A stretch of 64,000 nt of DNA from Edaphochlamys debaryana (Eukaryota > Chlorophyta > Chlorophyceae > Chlamydomonadales), in contig JAEHOE010000004.1 in the NCBI GenBank assembly GCA_016858145.1, positions 2,294,001 to 2,358,000 of the forward strand, written 5' to 3'. Positions 45,264-55,072 of the stretch are shown in pieces. The number at the start of each line of letters is the position of its first letter. Positions within the stretch are counted from its first letter, which is position 1. The translations under genes and the position numbers were made by a program. A model generated the notes under the pieces. It was not told the DNA's origin. It worked only from the letters and a program-made list of their open reading frames with translations, and made no database searches.

Positions 45264-46418
45264 AATGGAACTAAACCTCCTCCTCTACCAGCATCATTAC
45301 CAGCATCACATCCTGCAGCATCTCCTGCCTCATCACCGGGAGCATCGTTGGCTGCTGCTTCTCCAGCATCACATCCTGCAGCATCTCCTGCCTCATCACC
45401 GGGAGCATCGTCGGCTGCTGCGTCTCCAGCATCACATCCTGCATCATCTCTTGCCTCATCACCGGGAGCATCGTCGGCTGCTGCGTCTCCAGCATCACAT
45501 CCTGCATCATCTCTTGCCTCATCACCGGGAGCATCGTCGGCTGCTGCGTCTCCAGCATCACAATCCGCAGCATCTCCTGCCTCATCTCCTGCCTCACCAT
45601 CAGGAGCATCGTTGGCTGCTGCCTCATCAGGAGCATCGTCTGCTACTGCTTCTCCATCGTCATCTCCTGCTTCATCAGGAGCATCGATGACGTCATCGGC
45701 TGCTACAACAGGTGAACCTCCCTCATCGGCGACGGTCGCAACCTCCGCAGAGCCTTTGTCGGACGGTTCCTCGTACACTTTCGATAGCCTGGAATCGCTC
45801 CACGACAAAACGTTTGCTGGTATCAAGGAACTAGATAACGTACAGGTACCGCCAGGTGGCTCGCCAAAGGTTTCCAAGTCATTTGAGAACCAGTACCATG
45901 CTTTTAAGACTCACCGCACATTAAAAGTGCTCTACAACGAGGGCTACAACTGGTGCATGGCTTGCTACCATGAACGCGTCGAGCAGTACTGCCAACAAGT
46001 GGGTGGCCCCGCTAGGTGGCAAGCCTACCAGAGCACCTACGATTGGTACGTTGATCACGCGCCCGCGTTGGTCGACTTGGAGGAATCCGTCAATATCACG
46101 TTCATACAGGACTATGACTTCATCATGATGGAACAGGGCACATCATCCGCCGCATCATGTTGGTACTACGTCATCACAAAGGTGTTGCCCGGCGATAGTG
46201 GCAACGAGGTGCTGGGCGAATTGCAGAAGCTGATCTCCCTGCTATCAGACCTGGAAGAAGCCTTAATTGCCCAAGGCAGCTCAGACAAGCATCGCGCTGT
46301 TTGGGAGGCGTACGCCCAGCTGCGCGCTGTTTTCCTCGTTACGTTGCTGGCCAGAGAGCCGCCTCTGCCTCCCGACGTGCAGACGTACAAGCCATGGTTT
46401 GAAGCCAACTTTACATAA
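45264..46418 (+). pseudogene. Ser/Pro/Ala-rich protein lacking its N-terminal anchor (right copy)
   Basis: The C-terminal globular part is complete (QQVGGPARWQAYQSTYDWYV to KPWFEANFT, TAA at 46416-46418), with GAA where the left copy has a stop and with the extra segment LKVLYNEG. However, the hydrophobic anchor and ATG were removed by the 370-base deletion, so no start codon remains. The stalk has been enlarged by a tandem array at 45290-45600. Confidence 0.65.
45290..45600 (+). repeat. About 57-60-bp tandem array encoding a Ser/Pro/Ala stalk
   Basis: Four to five imperfect units of the type CTCCAGCATCACATCCTGCA followed by CATCACCGGGAGCATCGTCG. The left copy has a single equivalent region, so the array expanded after (or contracted since) the duplication. 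It stays in frame. Confidence 0.9.
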
Positions 46419-46543
46419 GCAAGCGTGAACCAATTCGCCCAAAAATTGATCTGTTGGGGGGGGCCATGAGAATCGTGCTATATCATCTGTGTAACAACTC
46501 TCTCTCACAACTCTCAATTTGCTACCTCAACTTCTCTGCAACC

Positions 46544-46960
46544 ATGTCGACCACCGTGACTCTCGTCAAGGCGGCCGCCCAGACGCAGATCAAGTCTGAG
46601 CCCGCCGCGCAGCCCGCTGCCAGTGTGTTCAACTTTGGCCTGAAGAACAAGGACGCCAAGGCGACGATCATCGCATCGACGACCACGGTGGATAAGAAGG
46701 GTGAGCAGATGGTTAAGAAGGGTGCGGCCCTGCTCGTCAAGGGCAGCATCAACATTACCAATGGAGCTGCTCGCCTGTCTCCTGAGGAGATGGCGAAGGC
46801 CGCGACCAGCAAGGAGGCGGCCAGTGAGGCTGAGATCCGGGCTCACCTTCAGATCATGAACGCAAGGCGTGTGCAGGAGAAGTTCATTGAGCATACTTCT
46901 GCAGTCGCCTCGTAAAAGGTGACCGCCACCATCAACCGTCTGTCGGTGAAGAAGGAGTAG
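46544..46960 (+). pseudogene. Small basic hypothetical protein with early stop (right copy)
   Basis: Duplicate of the 138-aa gene at 21512. ATG at 46544. CAA has become TAA at 46913-46915, removing the last 14 residues (the remainder of the left-copy frame can still be read to 46960). The loss is small and the product may still function. Confidence 0.6.
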
Positions 46961-47041
46961 GGCTCGTGAGAGCTTGCTCCACCTTTTTTGGGTCGGTCGT
47001 AGTGGTCGTAGTCAGAGTCAGTGACGATGAAGGTCCGCACA

Positions 47042-47047
47042 TATAAA
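47042..47047 (+). promoter_or_regulatory. TATA box of the beta-propeller/BTB gene (right copy)
   Basis: TATAAA, 35 bases before the ATG at 47083; identical spacing to the left copy. Confidence 0.5.
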
Positions 47048-47082
47048 CGACATGTCAGAAGTTCTTGTCATGTTATGACACC

Positions 47083-48951
47083 ATGCGCATGCCGGGGCCG
47101 ATTGTCGCTTTTGTCACGTGTCCGGTTGGGCCGCTGACGCTCGCGGCCTGCTCCCACGGCTTCTGCGCGGTCGACACGACCGGCCGCGACTCCTCGAGCC
47201 TGGACATCCAGGCAGAGCCCACGATCGCGGTCGACGGCGGCGATGTCGATGCCGCGGCGTATGACCCGTTTACGCAGGGCGTCGTCTGGGTCCAGGGCCG
47301 CGGCATCTTTTACGCCCGCGACGGCGTCTGCAAGGGCGCGCGCATCGGAACGCTGCCACGGGAGCTCTGGCCCGTCCGGTCCATGCACGCAAACGCCCGC
47401 GGCGGCGTCGTCATCCTCTCTGCCTCTGGCGCCGTCGCGCTCCTGCTGCTGCCCGCCGTCAGCGGCCGCGACTTCTCGGAGCCGCGCATCCTCGTCAACT
47501 CCTCGGCCACGGCCGTCGCCGTCGACGCGGCGCGGGGTCTCATCTTTGTCGCCTTCAAGGACCGCACCGTCCGACTCCTCTTGATCGAGGTCACGGGCGA
47601 GGTGCAGAGAGTCCCGGTCCTCCAGCGCGAGAGCTTACGCCTGCAGCAAAAAGCGCTGGGCGAGATCGTCGCGATGGCCGTCGACCCGGGGACGCGGGTC
47701 CTGTACCTTGTCGACAACGTGGGCCCAGCTGGCACAGACTTCGGTCACCGCTATGATGACGACGACGTTGACCATGACGCCGAAGAGGGCGAGGTCCTGC
47801 ACGGCCATGTCCATGTCAACGGTCAAGGTCACGGCCAAGGTCACGGTCAAGGCCAAGATGAAGATGTCGACGATGTTGACAATGAAGATGTCGACGATGT
47901 CAACGATGGAGATGAGGTCCGAGTCCACGACGTCGACCGTGCTCTTGACAACGCGCGGGTACTCTTAAGTCCGGAGCCGGCCGGCTCGGACATGGCCGCG
48001 CGAGTCGCCGCCGTGCTGCAGGCGCTGCCCCGCCACATCGTCAAGGGCTTCAACGCCGTCTGTGACGTCGTCCATCTGACCCATCTCTCCCGAGTCAGGC
48101 CCCGGTCCAGGGTCTGGTGCCTCAAGCCCGACCAGCCCGACCGCCTCGAGCTCGTCCGGGAGGTGCCCTTTGGCGCGGACGCCGCCGCCCTCATGCCTTG
48201 TCCGTCCGTGCCGTCGCTTCAACTCCTGGCCGTGCGCGACGGCCTGACCAGCGACTGGGACGTCGCTGAGATGGCGGCGACGACGCCGCCGGGCACTTGT
48301 CAGACGTGCGCGCCCTACGTGCGCCCCCTGGCTGCCGACTTCCAGGCGCTGCTCGGGACGGCCGACGGCGCGGATGTGACCCTCGTGGTCGGGCCTAATG
48401 AGAAGGAGTTCCGCGCGCACCGCGCCGTCCTGCTCGCGCGCTGCGCCTTCTTCCGCCCCTTCCTCCTGGGCGGGTTCTACGTCCGCGTCGAGCGAGAGTC
48501 GAGCATGCGCATCAGGCTACCCGACGACACGCCGGTCATCTTCGAGCGCATCCTGGAGCACCTGTACTCTGGCAGCGCCCAACACGTGCCCCAGAGCGAC
48601 CTCCTTGAGACGGCCGCCGCCGCCGACCGCTTCATGCTCTTTGAGTTCCGCAATGCGCTGCTCGCGCGCACGACCACCGCGATGACGCCGGGGACCTTTG
48701 TCCAGACGCTCGCCGCCATGCGCCGCCTGGCCACGCAGCCGCCCGAGGAGCTCATGCGCGCCGCGCTGCGGTACTACGTTGACAACCAGGAGCCCATCCT
48801 CCGCGACCACGAGGCCTCCGTTGGCGCGCTCATTGCGCAGGAGCCCGGCCTGGTCCTCGAGCTGCTTGGCGCGGTGGCTTCTGGGTCTGCGTCCGGGTCT
48901 GCAGGACCCCAGACGCGACCTCACAAGCGCCGGCGCCACCTGGAGGCCTAG
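47083..48951 (+). CDS. Beta-propeller-like + BTB/POZ protein (right copy, intact), 622 aa
   Basis: ATG at 47083 (MRMPGPIVAFVTCPVG). One frame joins the propeller-like N-terminus, the His/Asp/Gly/Gln linker, a short joint (CAPYVRPLAADFQALLGTAD, lost in the left copy) and the BTB domain (DVTLVVGPNEKEFRAHRAVL; EHLYSGSAQHVPQSD) with BACK-like helices to TAG at 48949-48951. It ends in a basic tail (RPHKRRRHLEA) that could be a nuclear signal. The fusion suggests a substrate receptor for a Cullin-3 ligase, with the propeller as binding platform (inference from domain families). The linker's repeated His-Gly could bind metal. Confidence 0.85.
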   Translation: MRMPGPIVAFVTCPVGPLTLAACSHGFCAVDTTGRDSSSLDIQAEPTIAVDGGDVDAAAYDPFTQGVVWVQGRGIFYARDGVCKGARIGTLPRELWPVRSMHANARGGVVILSASGAVALLLLPAVSGRDFSEPRILVNSSATAVAVDAARGLIFVAFKDRTVRLLLIEVTGEVQRVPVLQRESLRLQQKALGEIVAMAVDPGTRVLYLVDNVGPAGTDFGHRYDDDDVDHDAEEGEVLHGHVHVNGQGHGQGHGQGQDEDVDDVDNEDVDDVNDGDEVRVHDVDRALDNARVLLSPEPAGSDMAARVAAVLQALPRHIVKGFNAVCDVVHLTHLSRVRPRSRVWCLKPDQPDRLELVREVPFGADAAALMPCPSVPSLQLLAVRDGLTSDWDVAEMAATTPPGTCQTCAPYVRPLAADFQALLGTADGADVTLVVGPNEKEFRAHRAVLLARCAFFRPFLLGGFYVRVERESSMRIRLPDDTPVIFERILEHLYSGSAQHVPQSDLLETAAAADRFMLFEFRNALLARTTTAMTPGTFVQTLAAMRRLATQPPEELMRAALRYYVDNQEPILRDHEASVGALIAQEPGLVLELLGAVASGSASGSAGPQTRPHKRRRHLEA

Positions 48952-49038
48952 GGAACGAAGGACAGATGGAAATTTGCGGGCAGACAGGGATGTGGAAAGT
49001 CAGGGCAGAGTTCAGGATTGATGAATTGATGTCTATAA

Positions 49039-49440
49039 ATGTCTAGAATGTCTAGCGCCGTCAAAGAGGACGCAGACGTGCAGGACCTCTTGGAGCAACT
49101 GAACATGGCTGATGATGACGATGACGACGATTTTGTAAGATGTAAGATACCGGTCAATGTCCGCTTTGGGTCCGCTTTGGTCCGACATGTGGAGTCCGAC
49201 GTCGTGGTCACCAAAGAGACGACGCTCCGTGAGCTGTGCGCCATGGTCATGGCCCTGACCCATGTCAGTGTCGACAAGATGGCTTTTCTCCAAATGGCGA
49301 TCGTGTTCGGCACAGTGCCGCCCCAGGAGGTCCCCCTCTTTGGCGCCGACTTTGACGACTGGACGCTCGCCGATTACATAGACGCGATCACGGGTGACGC
49401 CTTTGACCTCGACGACATTGCCTGCATCCGCGTGGAGTAA
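49039..49440 (+). CDS. Acidic hypothetical protein, 133 aa (right copy)
   Basis: Duplicate of 23939-24340. ATG at 49039; the upstream ATG of the left copy is lost here because the 9-base unit is altered to ATGTCTATAA. The frame is open and nearly identical, the Asp run now ADDDDDDDF. Confidence 0.55.
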   Translation: MSRMSSAVKEDADVQDLLEQLNMADDDDDDDFVRCKIPVNVRFGSALVRHVESDVVVTKETTLRELCAMVMALTHVSVDKMAFLQMAIVFGTVPPQEVPLFGADFDDWTLADYIDAITGDAFDLDDIACIRVE

Positions 49441-49465
49441 ATGCTGAACGATCACGATCATGAAC

Positions 49466-50059
49466 CTAGGCCTCGATGCCCCGGCAGTGGTAGGACCCCG
49501 CAAAGAACGTCACGAGGCTAAATTCAGAACCAAACTCCAGGTACGCCCGGATCAAGTAGTGCAGGAGGCCCGCGCTGATCGTGACAATGATGAGGACGGA
49601 TAGGAGACTCCTGAGATAAAGAATCCTCTTCTGTAGGAGGTCATTCTCGCGGCCTCGCAAGTCTTTGTTGCGGTAGACATCCAGGAACTGGTCGATGACC
49701 AAGAGGATCAACATGGGGAGGACAAAGATGAGCTTTGCCTTGGTCGTCGCCAGGTACAGCCCGTAAATGACCAGCGTGGTCTTGACGTGGTTGAGGAAGC
49801 GTCTTTTGTTCTTTTCCTCTTCTTTCTCTCCTTCTGGCTCTTGGCTCTTCTTCTCAGGGTCGGCCTCTTTTTCGTCTTGTTCTCCGGGTTGACCGGTATT
49901 GACCAGCGTGATCACAAAAAAGACCAAGAGCACCGCCACGACGTGCTTGGCCAGGATGGAGTTTGTCAGCAGGCGCTGCAGGTCGCACGAGAAGAACTTG
50001 TCAAAGTATGGCGCGACCATGATGACGTAAAAGACCATGAGCGCATTCTTGTAGTCCAT
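49466..50059 (-). CDS. Multi-pass membrane protein, 197 aa (right copy)
   Basis: Duplicate of 24366-24959, full length, with about ten conservative changes (for example VLLVFFVITLV for VLSVFFVITLV). All hydrophobic segments are kept, consistent with purifying selection or youth. Immediately 5' of it, 64 extra bases (about 50089-50152) are present that the left copy lacks. Confidence 0.6.
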   Translation of the reverse strand: MDYKNALMVFYVIMVAPYFDKFFSCDLQRLLTNSILAKHVVAVLLVFFVITLVNTGQPGEQDEKEADPEKKSQEPEGEKEEEKNKRRFLNHVKTTLVIYGLYLATTKAKLIFVLPMLILLVIDQFLDVYRNKDLRGRENDLLQKRILYLRSLLSVLIIVTISAGLLHYLIRAYLEFGSEFSLVTFFAGSYHCRGIEA

Positions 50060-50195
50060 TGCTGATCCGCGACGGTTCTATATGACTATGACAACTTGTA
50101 CTGTCTCCTAGAACCAAAAAATGGTGTCAGTCGATTCAGTCAATTCAGACAGTGAGATATGAAGTGCGCGCGTCTGTCAATGCCAGTGAAGTACA

Positions 50196-50774
50196 ATGTC
50201 CATCGTCAAAGATGGGTTGGATGCACAGCAAGATGTCCGCGACCTCAACGTCAAAGTCAAACTGTCGTTCAAGTCGACGCCACTTCATGACCATCCATTG
50301 GGGGTGGCCAGGGGCGATGTCTGGCTGCTCGCCATGCAGCGCTTTGGTGGCAGTCCCTACTTTGACAGCCTGGACGGGCACAGCAAGGTCGTCGTCGCCG
50401 AGGCATACCTGACAGAGGCGTTCCCTCTGGAGTTCCAGCACCCGTTTGCAGAGGCGCTGTCGCCATCAGACCGCAACGCATTATTGTCTGTGTACGTGCG
50501 GCGCGGGCGGCTCTGGCTCCAGGCTCACCGGGAGCGCTTTGCGTAGGACCCCGCGGCGCTCCTGAAGTTCATGGAGAGCCACCACGGCTGGAACACGCAG
50601 GTGCACTGCGCCCTGAGGCAGTGGTGGAACCGTGAGCCGCAGAGGATGCGCGTGCCCATGGAGAAGGCCGTGCACATGCTGCTGGGCATCCTTCAATTCG
50701 AGCAGCACGACGGCAGCACAACGTGCACGGACATCATGACCCAGTTTGTCGTGTCTGGCTCAAACTCAACTTGA
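50196..50774 (+). pseudogene. Hypothetical protein with an in-frame TAG (right copy)
   Basis: Duplicate of 25034-25612 with the same TAG (50544-50546) after RERFA and the same continuation DPAALLKFMESHHGWN. The frame is maintained on both sides of the TAG in both copies. Confidence 0.5.
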
Positions 50775-50797
50775 AAAATGTAGCGGGTAGCTTTTTG

Positions 50798-50959
50798 CCG
50801 AGGCGCTGCAGGTCGCACGAGAAGAACTTGTCAAAGTACGGCGCGACCATAATGACGTTGCTAGGGTGCACAGAGATGCGAGGGTGGCCCGATCTATACA
50901 CACAGAAGTTGGATGCTGGTAGTTCTGAGGTGTCTCAGAAGAGACTTTGCCGAGTGTAC
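50798..50959 (-). repeat. Membrane-gene fragment plus dispersed element end (right block)
   Basis: Duplicate of 25636-25797: a 60-base piece of the membrane protein gene joined to the GCTAGGGTGCACAGAGATGC ... CTTTGCCGAGTGTA element, upstream of the capsid gene. Confidence 0.65.
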
Positions 50960-51018
50960 CCTGGGACGCGTCAAGGATTTGGAAATATGGAAGAGGTTGA
51001 ATAGAACACAACAACGAA

Positions 51019-52109
51019 ATGAAAGGAAATGAAATGCACGGGGCATTGCTGGAGCTCTTCACCAAAACCAGGGGTCAGGGCGTGCCTCGCGCAACGCTAT
51101 GGGGCCCAAAACGCACCAAACACTCACACTACACCAACTCGACTCACGCAACTGTGACGCTTGACGGCGGAATGGGCGACACACTGGACATCCGGGTGCC
51201 AAGAAACGGGGACTTGCTCGGAAACGCATGGTACAAAGTGTTGCTCAACAGCGTGCCAGAACTGAGCAGTGTTTATGATGCCATCGAGGCCGTCACGCTC
51301 GAGGTAGGGGGTCAGGTGATAGAACGGTACTTGGGACAGGCGCTCAGGATCATGGCATTGTTCGACCCGCTTGCAGTACCATGCGTACAGGGTTGCACAG
51401 TCGTCTTCCCGCTGAGACTCTGCATTGGTCAAGACTTGCATCTGTATCTACCCCTGATATGCCTTGCATTCCATGACGTCTGGATCAGGATCAAGCTCGC
51501 AAGCGGCATCAAGCCTATCCAGCAGCGGGTGCACCTGATGTACATCATACTGGACACCGACGAACGCCGACAGCTGTGTTGCGGCATGAACAAACCCCGC
51601 ATAGGTTTCGCATCACCCAGAAAGAAATATTGCATGTGAACGTGCATGCACCCAAGACAGACGTGGTGAAGATTCCCTTGACCACAGACAGGACTGTGCG
51701 AGACCTTGTAGTGCTCATCAAGCCCAAGCAGGACAAAGACATGGACCCCATGATAGACATGAAGTTGTCAATCCGGAGGAAGAGCAATGTAGTCTGGGTG
51801 GACCTACAAGGTGCACTCCCTGGTGTCATGACTCGCCATGTGATCCCAAAGCACTTTTACGGAGTCCTGAACAATACAGAGTTCGCCTACTTCATGCCAT
51901 TCGACCACACACCGACACGCGTTCATGACACCGGCAGCATCAACCTGCACATGCTGGACGGAGAGCTGGTCATGAGGTTGCTGCCAGGTGACTACGAGGT
52001 TCACTTGCTGTTGAGATGTCTGAACACCCTCGAAGTGACGCAGGGCATGGCTGCGCTACTGGGCATGTCTACAGACCCTGACATGTCGGAAGAGGAAGAG
52101 GACGAGTGA
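51019..52109 (+). pseudogene. Capsid-like protein broken by a single-base loss (right copy)
   Basis: Duplicate of 25857-26948. The first frame (ATG 51019) runs to TGA at 51637-51639; the C-terminal jelly-roll continues in another frame from about 51590 to 52109. The cause is a one-base loss near 51590, where GAACGAAACGCCGC in the left copy reads GAACAAACCCCGC here. Several coding changes (Glu to Lys, Asp to Asn, Ser to Leu) accompany it. No full-length product can be made without a frameshift. Confidence 0.85.
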
Positions 52110-52201
52110 CATGGCTTGGGCTTGGGCTTGGGACCGGACAACAAAATGCGGGGTTTGAGGCCGCATGACTTTTAGGGTGCTAGGAAATGACAGTATGACA
52201 G

Positions 52202-52621
52202 TCAACAGAAGGCGAGCAAGAGCATGGTGGGGCGCGTCAGGATGTCCAGTGCAAAGTCTAGGGTGTGGCCCGCATCGTTCAGGGCCTGCTTGGCCGGGCT
52301 GGCGGTATTCGGACCCGTTGCGATCCTCAGACCCATGCACAGCTCGAGGGCAACCGCGTAGCTGTGCCGGACGGCGTTGCTGCACAGAAGGGCCTTGACA
52401 CTGTTAAGCGCCACGCCGGGGTACAGCATCATTCCCGGCGGGTTAGATGCTGACTTGGCAAAGCCGTGTCCACTGGCGTCATCGAACGGATCGGCGGCGT
52501 TGCCAGATAGCGAGACGCAGGCCACCTGGGGCTGGTGGGTATGGAACTTGAATGGTTGTGCAGTCGCGTCCAACGCCTTGGGGCCAATCTCGGAGGCCAG
52601 GGCATACATGCGGGACGTCAT
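52202..52621 (-). CDS. Hypothetical protein, about 139 aa (right copy)
   Basis: Duplicate of 27041-27460, open, with few substitutions (MTSRMYALASEIGP start). Function unknown. Confidence 0.45.
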   Translation of the reverse strand: MTSRMYALASEIGPKALDATAQPFKFHTHQPQVACVSLSGNAADPFDDASGHGFAKSASNPPGMMLYPGVALNSVKALLCSNAVRHSYAVALELCMGLRIATGPNTASPAKQALNDAGHTLDFALDILTRPTMLLLAFC

Positions 52622-52828
52622 GGGGTCATGGTCGTAGCGGCTGCATGTCTGCCGGCATAGCGTCTTGCGCAAAGCCGGCGCGTCGCGCAGCAGGAGCAGT
52701 CCGCCGCAAATGTCAAGAACATGGAGTGCAGTTCTTGAGCGTCACCAAACACTACACTGGGTCCAGCCCAGCTGACTTTTTCGCCCTCTGATATAAGCAA
52801 CATCCGCTATCGAGAAGCAACAATCTTG

Positions 52829-53116
52829 ATGGCAGCTAGCGGTGACCAGCACCCAATGGGGATCTTTCTCGAGTCCCTCTGCACTCCAGACTGCCTGGAG
52901 CGCGTCCTCGTCAAGTATGGCACAGACAAGGAGCAATACAAGCAGAAAGTGTGGCGCGACATTGTCATCAGGCATCAGCACTGGCTTGACCGCGTTGTCA
53001 ATGCAGAGACCTGCCAATTGATTGACATCATCCCAGAGGACATTCAGCGCATTGAGAGTGAGCTGGTGCTGGCAAGGGAGTATGGGCAACTCATGGGGTA
53101 CGGGCTGGCTGAGTGA
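52829..53116 (+). CDS. Hypothetical helical protein, 95 aa (right copy)
   Basis: Duplicate of 27668-27955. The protein appears unchanged. The TATA-like word at 52792 is also conserved. Function unknown. Confidence 0.6.
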   Translation: MAASGDQHPMGIFLESLCTPDCLERVLVKYGTDKEQYKQKVWRDIVIRHQHWLDRVVNAETCQLIDIIPEDIQRIESELVLAREYGQLMGYGLAE

Positions 53117-53223
53117 TGTGGAAGTGATGACAGATGAACGCAAGATGAAATCAGACCAAAAACCCCATGTTAGCATCTTTGAGCTCTTTCCAATTATCTG
53201 ACGCATTTTTCATCATCTGTTCA

Positions 53224-53445
53224 TCAGTACGGGTTTTGCAGATAGTAGTACCAGGCTACGTGGGGGTACAATTCACGATCCTTGGCAAAGGACTTGCAGG
53301 TCATTAAGAATTTGCCAGCGTCGTTGTGAGGCAGCAGATACATGATTTCCGCAATGATGTGCACAGGTATCGTTTCAAATGATCCCAGCAAGGATCGATC
53401 CCGAGCGTCCCATGTGTTCGTGGGCATTGCTTGATCATAAGACAT
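53224..53445 (-). CDS. F-box-like protein, 73 aa (right copy)
   Basis: Duplicate of 28100-28321 with three changes in the last 12 residues (ELYPHVAWYYYLQNPY). The F-box core (IPVHIIAEIMYLLP) is unchanged. The 43-base tandem at the 3' end of the left copy is absent here. Confidence 0.65.
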   Translation of the reverse strand: MSYDQAMPTNTWDARDRSLLGSFETIPVHIIAEIMYLLPHNDAGKFLMTCKSFAKDRELYPHVAWYYYLQNPY

Positions 53446-53536
53446 GAGGTGGTTTGGTGGTTGTCAGAAATTATGATTATGTAACCAGCGGCTCGATGGC
53501 GGCGGCAGAGCCCGGTGTCCATGGAATTTGATACAG

Positions 53537-53574
53537 TCCTTCCAAACAATAATGTAACACCTATTTTTAGTAGT
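53537..53574 (+). repeat. Transposon terminal sequence (right copy)
   Basis: GTCCTTCCAAACAATAATGT followed by AACACCTATTTTTAGTAG, the duplicate of 28412-28450. Confidence 0.7.
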
Positions 53575-53591
53575 GTCTCCGCAACGTCTCC

Positions 53592-54233
53592 ATGTATGCT
53601 GTCAAGGTGCGGGAGACTGTCCTGCGAGTCTACTCTTACCTGCAAAGCATGCGGCGAACTGCGCGTGCCTGTGGCGTCAGCATTGCTTCAATCTGTAGAT
53701 GGCTCCAGTGATTGCAACCAAACCCTCGGCAGAGACTCAACGTGCAGTGTCGTGTTGTCACCCCAGTGCTCCTGGATGTCGTTTCCATGTTTCTGCGCTC
53801 CCGGACATGCTGCTCATCGCTTTCAGTCGTCCACCACGTACACAATACGTTGCAACTCTGCATTTCCCGACAGCTTGCTCACTGCATTATTGGGCGATTT
53901 GGGTACACCTGGAAACGTACACGCAGCCGAGGCAAACTTCGGAAAGATGACCCCAGACAACGCGCTGACTTTTTCACAGCTTTTCAGAGTGCGTACTTCA
54001 GTGGCACCCTAGTGTCTGTGGATGAATCAGGGTTTGACCAACGTTGCCGACCGGTCTACGGGTACTCCCTGGCGGGTACCCAAGCCATTGCTGAAGCCCC
54101 TCCGTGCAAGGATCGTCGCCGCATTAACCTCATTATGGCTATTTCCCAACATGGTGACTTCCATTCTCACACAGTCTCTACCGCAGTGGACGCTGCGGCG
54201 AGAGGTTGCCTCGCCCTTCCTGCGGAGCAATGA
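53592..54233 (+). pseudogene. Truncated IS630-like transposase (right copy)
   Basis: Duplicate of 28468-29109. The TAA of the left copy is TAC here, but CGA has become TGA at about 53709 (after ICRWLQ), so this copy is broken at a different codon. Helix-turn-helix and first Asp (SVDESGFDQ) are present; the second Asp and Glu are missing as in the left copy. Confidence 0.85.
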
Positions 54234-54502
54234 GAGGCAACGTTGGCAACCTCCTGGACCCTTGGCAACCTCCTGGACCCTGGACCCCTGGCGAGATTGG
54301 CGCGCCTCTGGAGACGGCCAGACGCAGCACTACAAAGACCCTAGTAGACGCACACCTCTACTCGCTGACCCTGGGTATACCCAGAGCCCTGCGCATCGAC
54401 ACAACAGACCCCCACCTCTACTTGGCAACCCCTAGTAGTCAAAACCCTATCTATAGAATGACGCCAAGACCGAGCACATACCCAAAACGAGGTACAAAAA
54501 AC

Positions 54503-55072
54503 GAGGGTTGCAGGGGACCTGCGAGCGCGTCAGCAAAACATTGTAGCGTCTCTGCAGACTTCCACTTGACTGGGCGTCATATGAACGGGTCAGGCATGTG
54601 GGCTGTTCGCATCCGGACGATTTGTGTGAGAGCGGTTTGAGCTGATTAAATGCCAAATTTAATAGGCGCACGTGGAGGGAGGACTGGTGACTTGCTGGAG
54701 ACTAAGGAGGAGGCCTAGGGAGAGTGCGTAGAGGGCTGTTGCAACTTTGCGATTTGCATTGAGCTCGCGAGTCACCTTGCGACTCGTTTGCGACATCTCG
54801 CGACATCTAGCGACTTTCTCGCGATTTTCGCACCGCTGTACTGCCGTGAGTCCGGGAGGCGGGGTCGACGCGATTCAGCGTCGCTGCAGACTTCCACCGC
54901 TTCTTCTGCAACGATAGAAACCTCTGGCAAGAACCTATCAATTGCAATCTGTATCGGGCTGCAAAGAGAAGTCGCGCAAAAGGCCGCGGGTTTCCTGGAC
55001 TGCCGTAATGGGGGTTCGTGTAGCAAATCTCCCTTATCCCCCATCGCCACCATTCTTGGTCTTCTTCCGCAG
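54503..55072. other. Junction zone: viral block to host DNA; no gene seen
   Basis: Right of GTACAAAAAAC at 54502 the sequence changes character, with repeated GCGACTTT/GCGACATC words (CTTGCGACTCGTTTGCGACA and onward) near 54774-54830. No exon with SRCR features is visible, although the next exon starts mid-domain. It is probably intron or truncated 5' region of the host gene that follows. Confidence 0.5.

Larger units (their letters stand above)
39929..54502. repeat. Large direct duplication, right copy (14,574 bp)
   Basis: Second copy of 15013-29378 in the same orientation. It is 208 bases longer net, chiefly from the 61 bases of the BTB gene, about 165 bases of the 145-aa gene, an expanded Ser/Pro/Ala array and two extra PVK triplets. 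This is offset by a loss of about 370 bases upstream of that array. Its right edge abuts DNA with host character. Confidence 0.95.
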
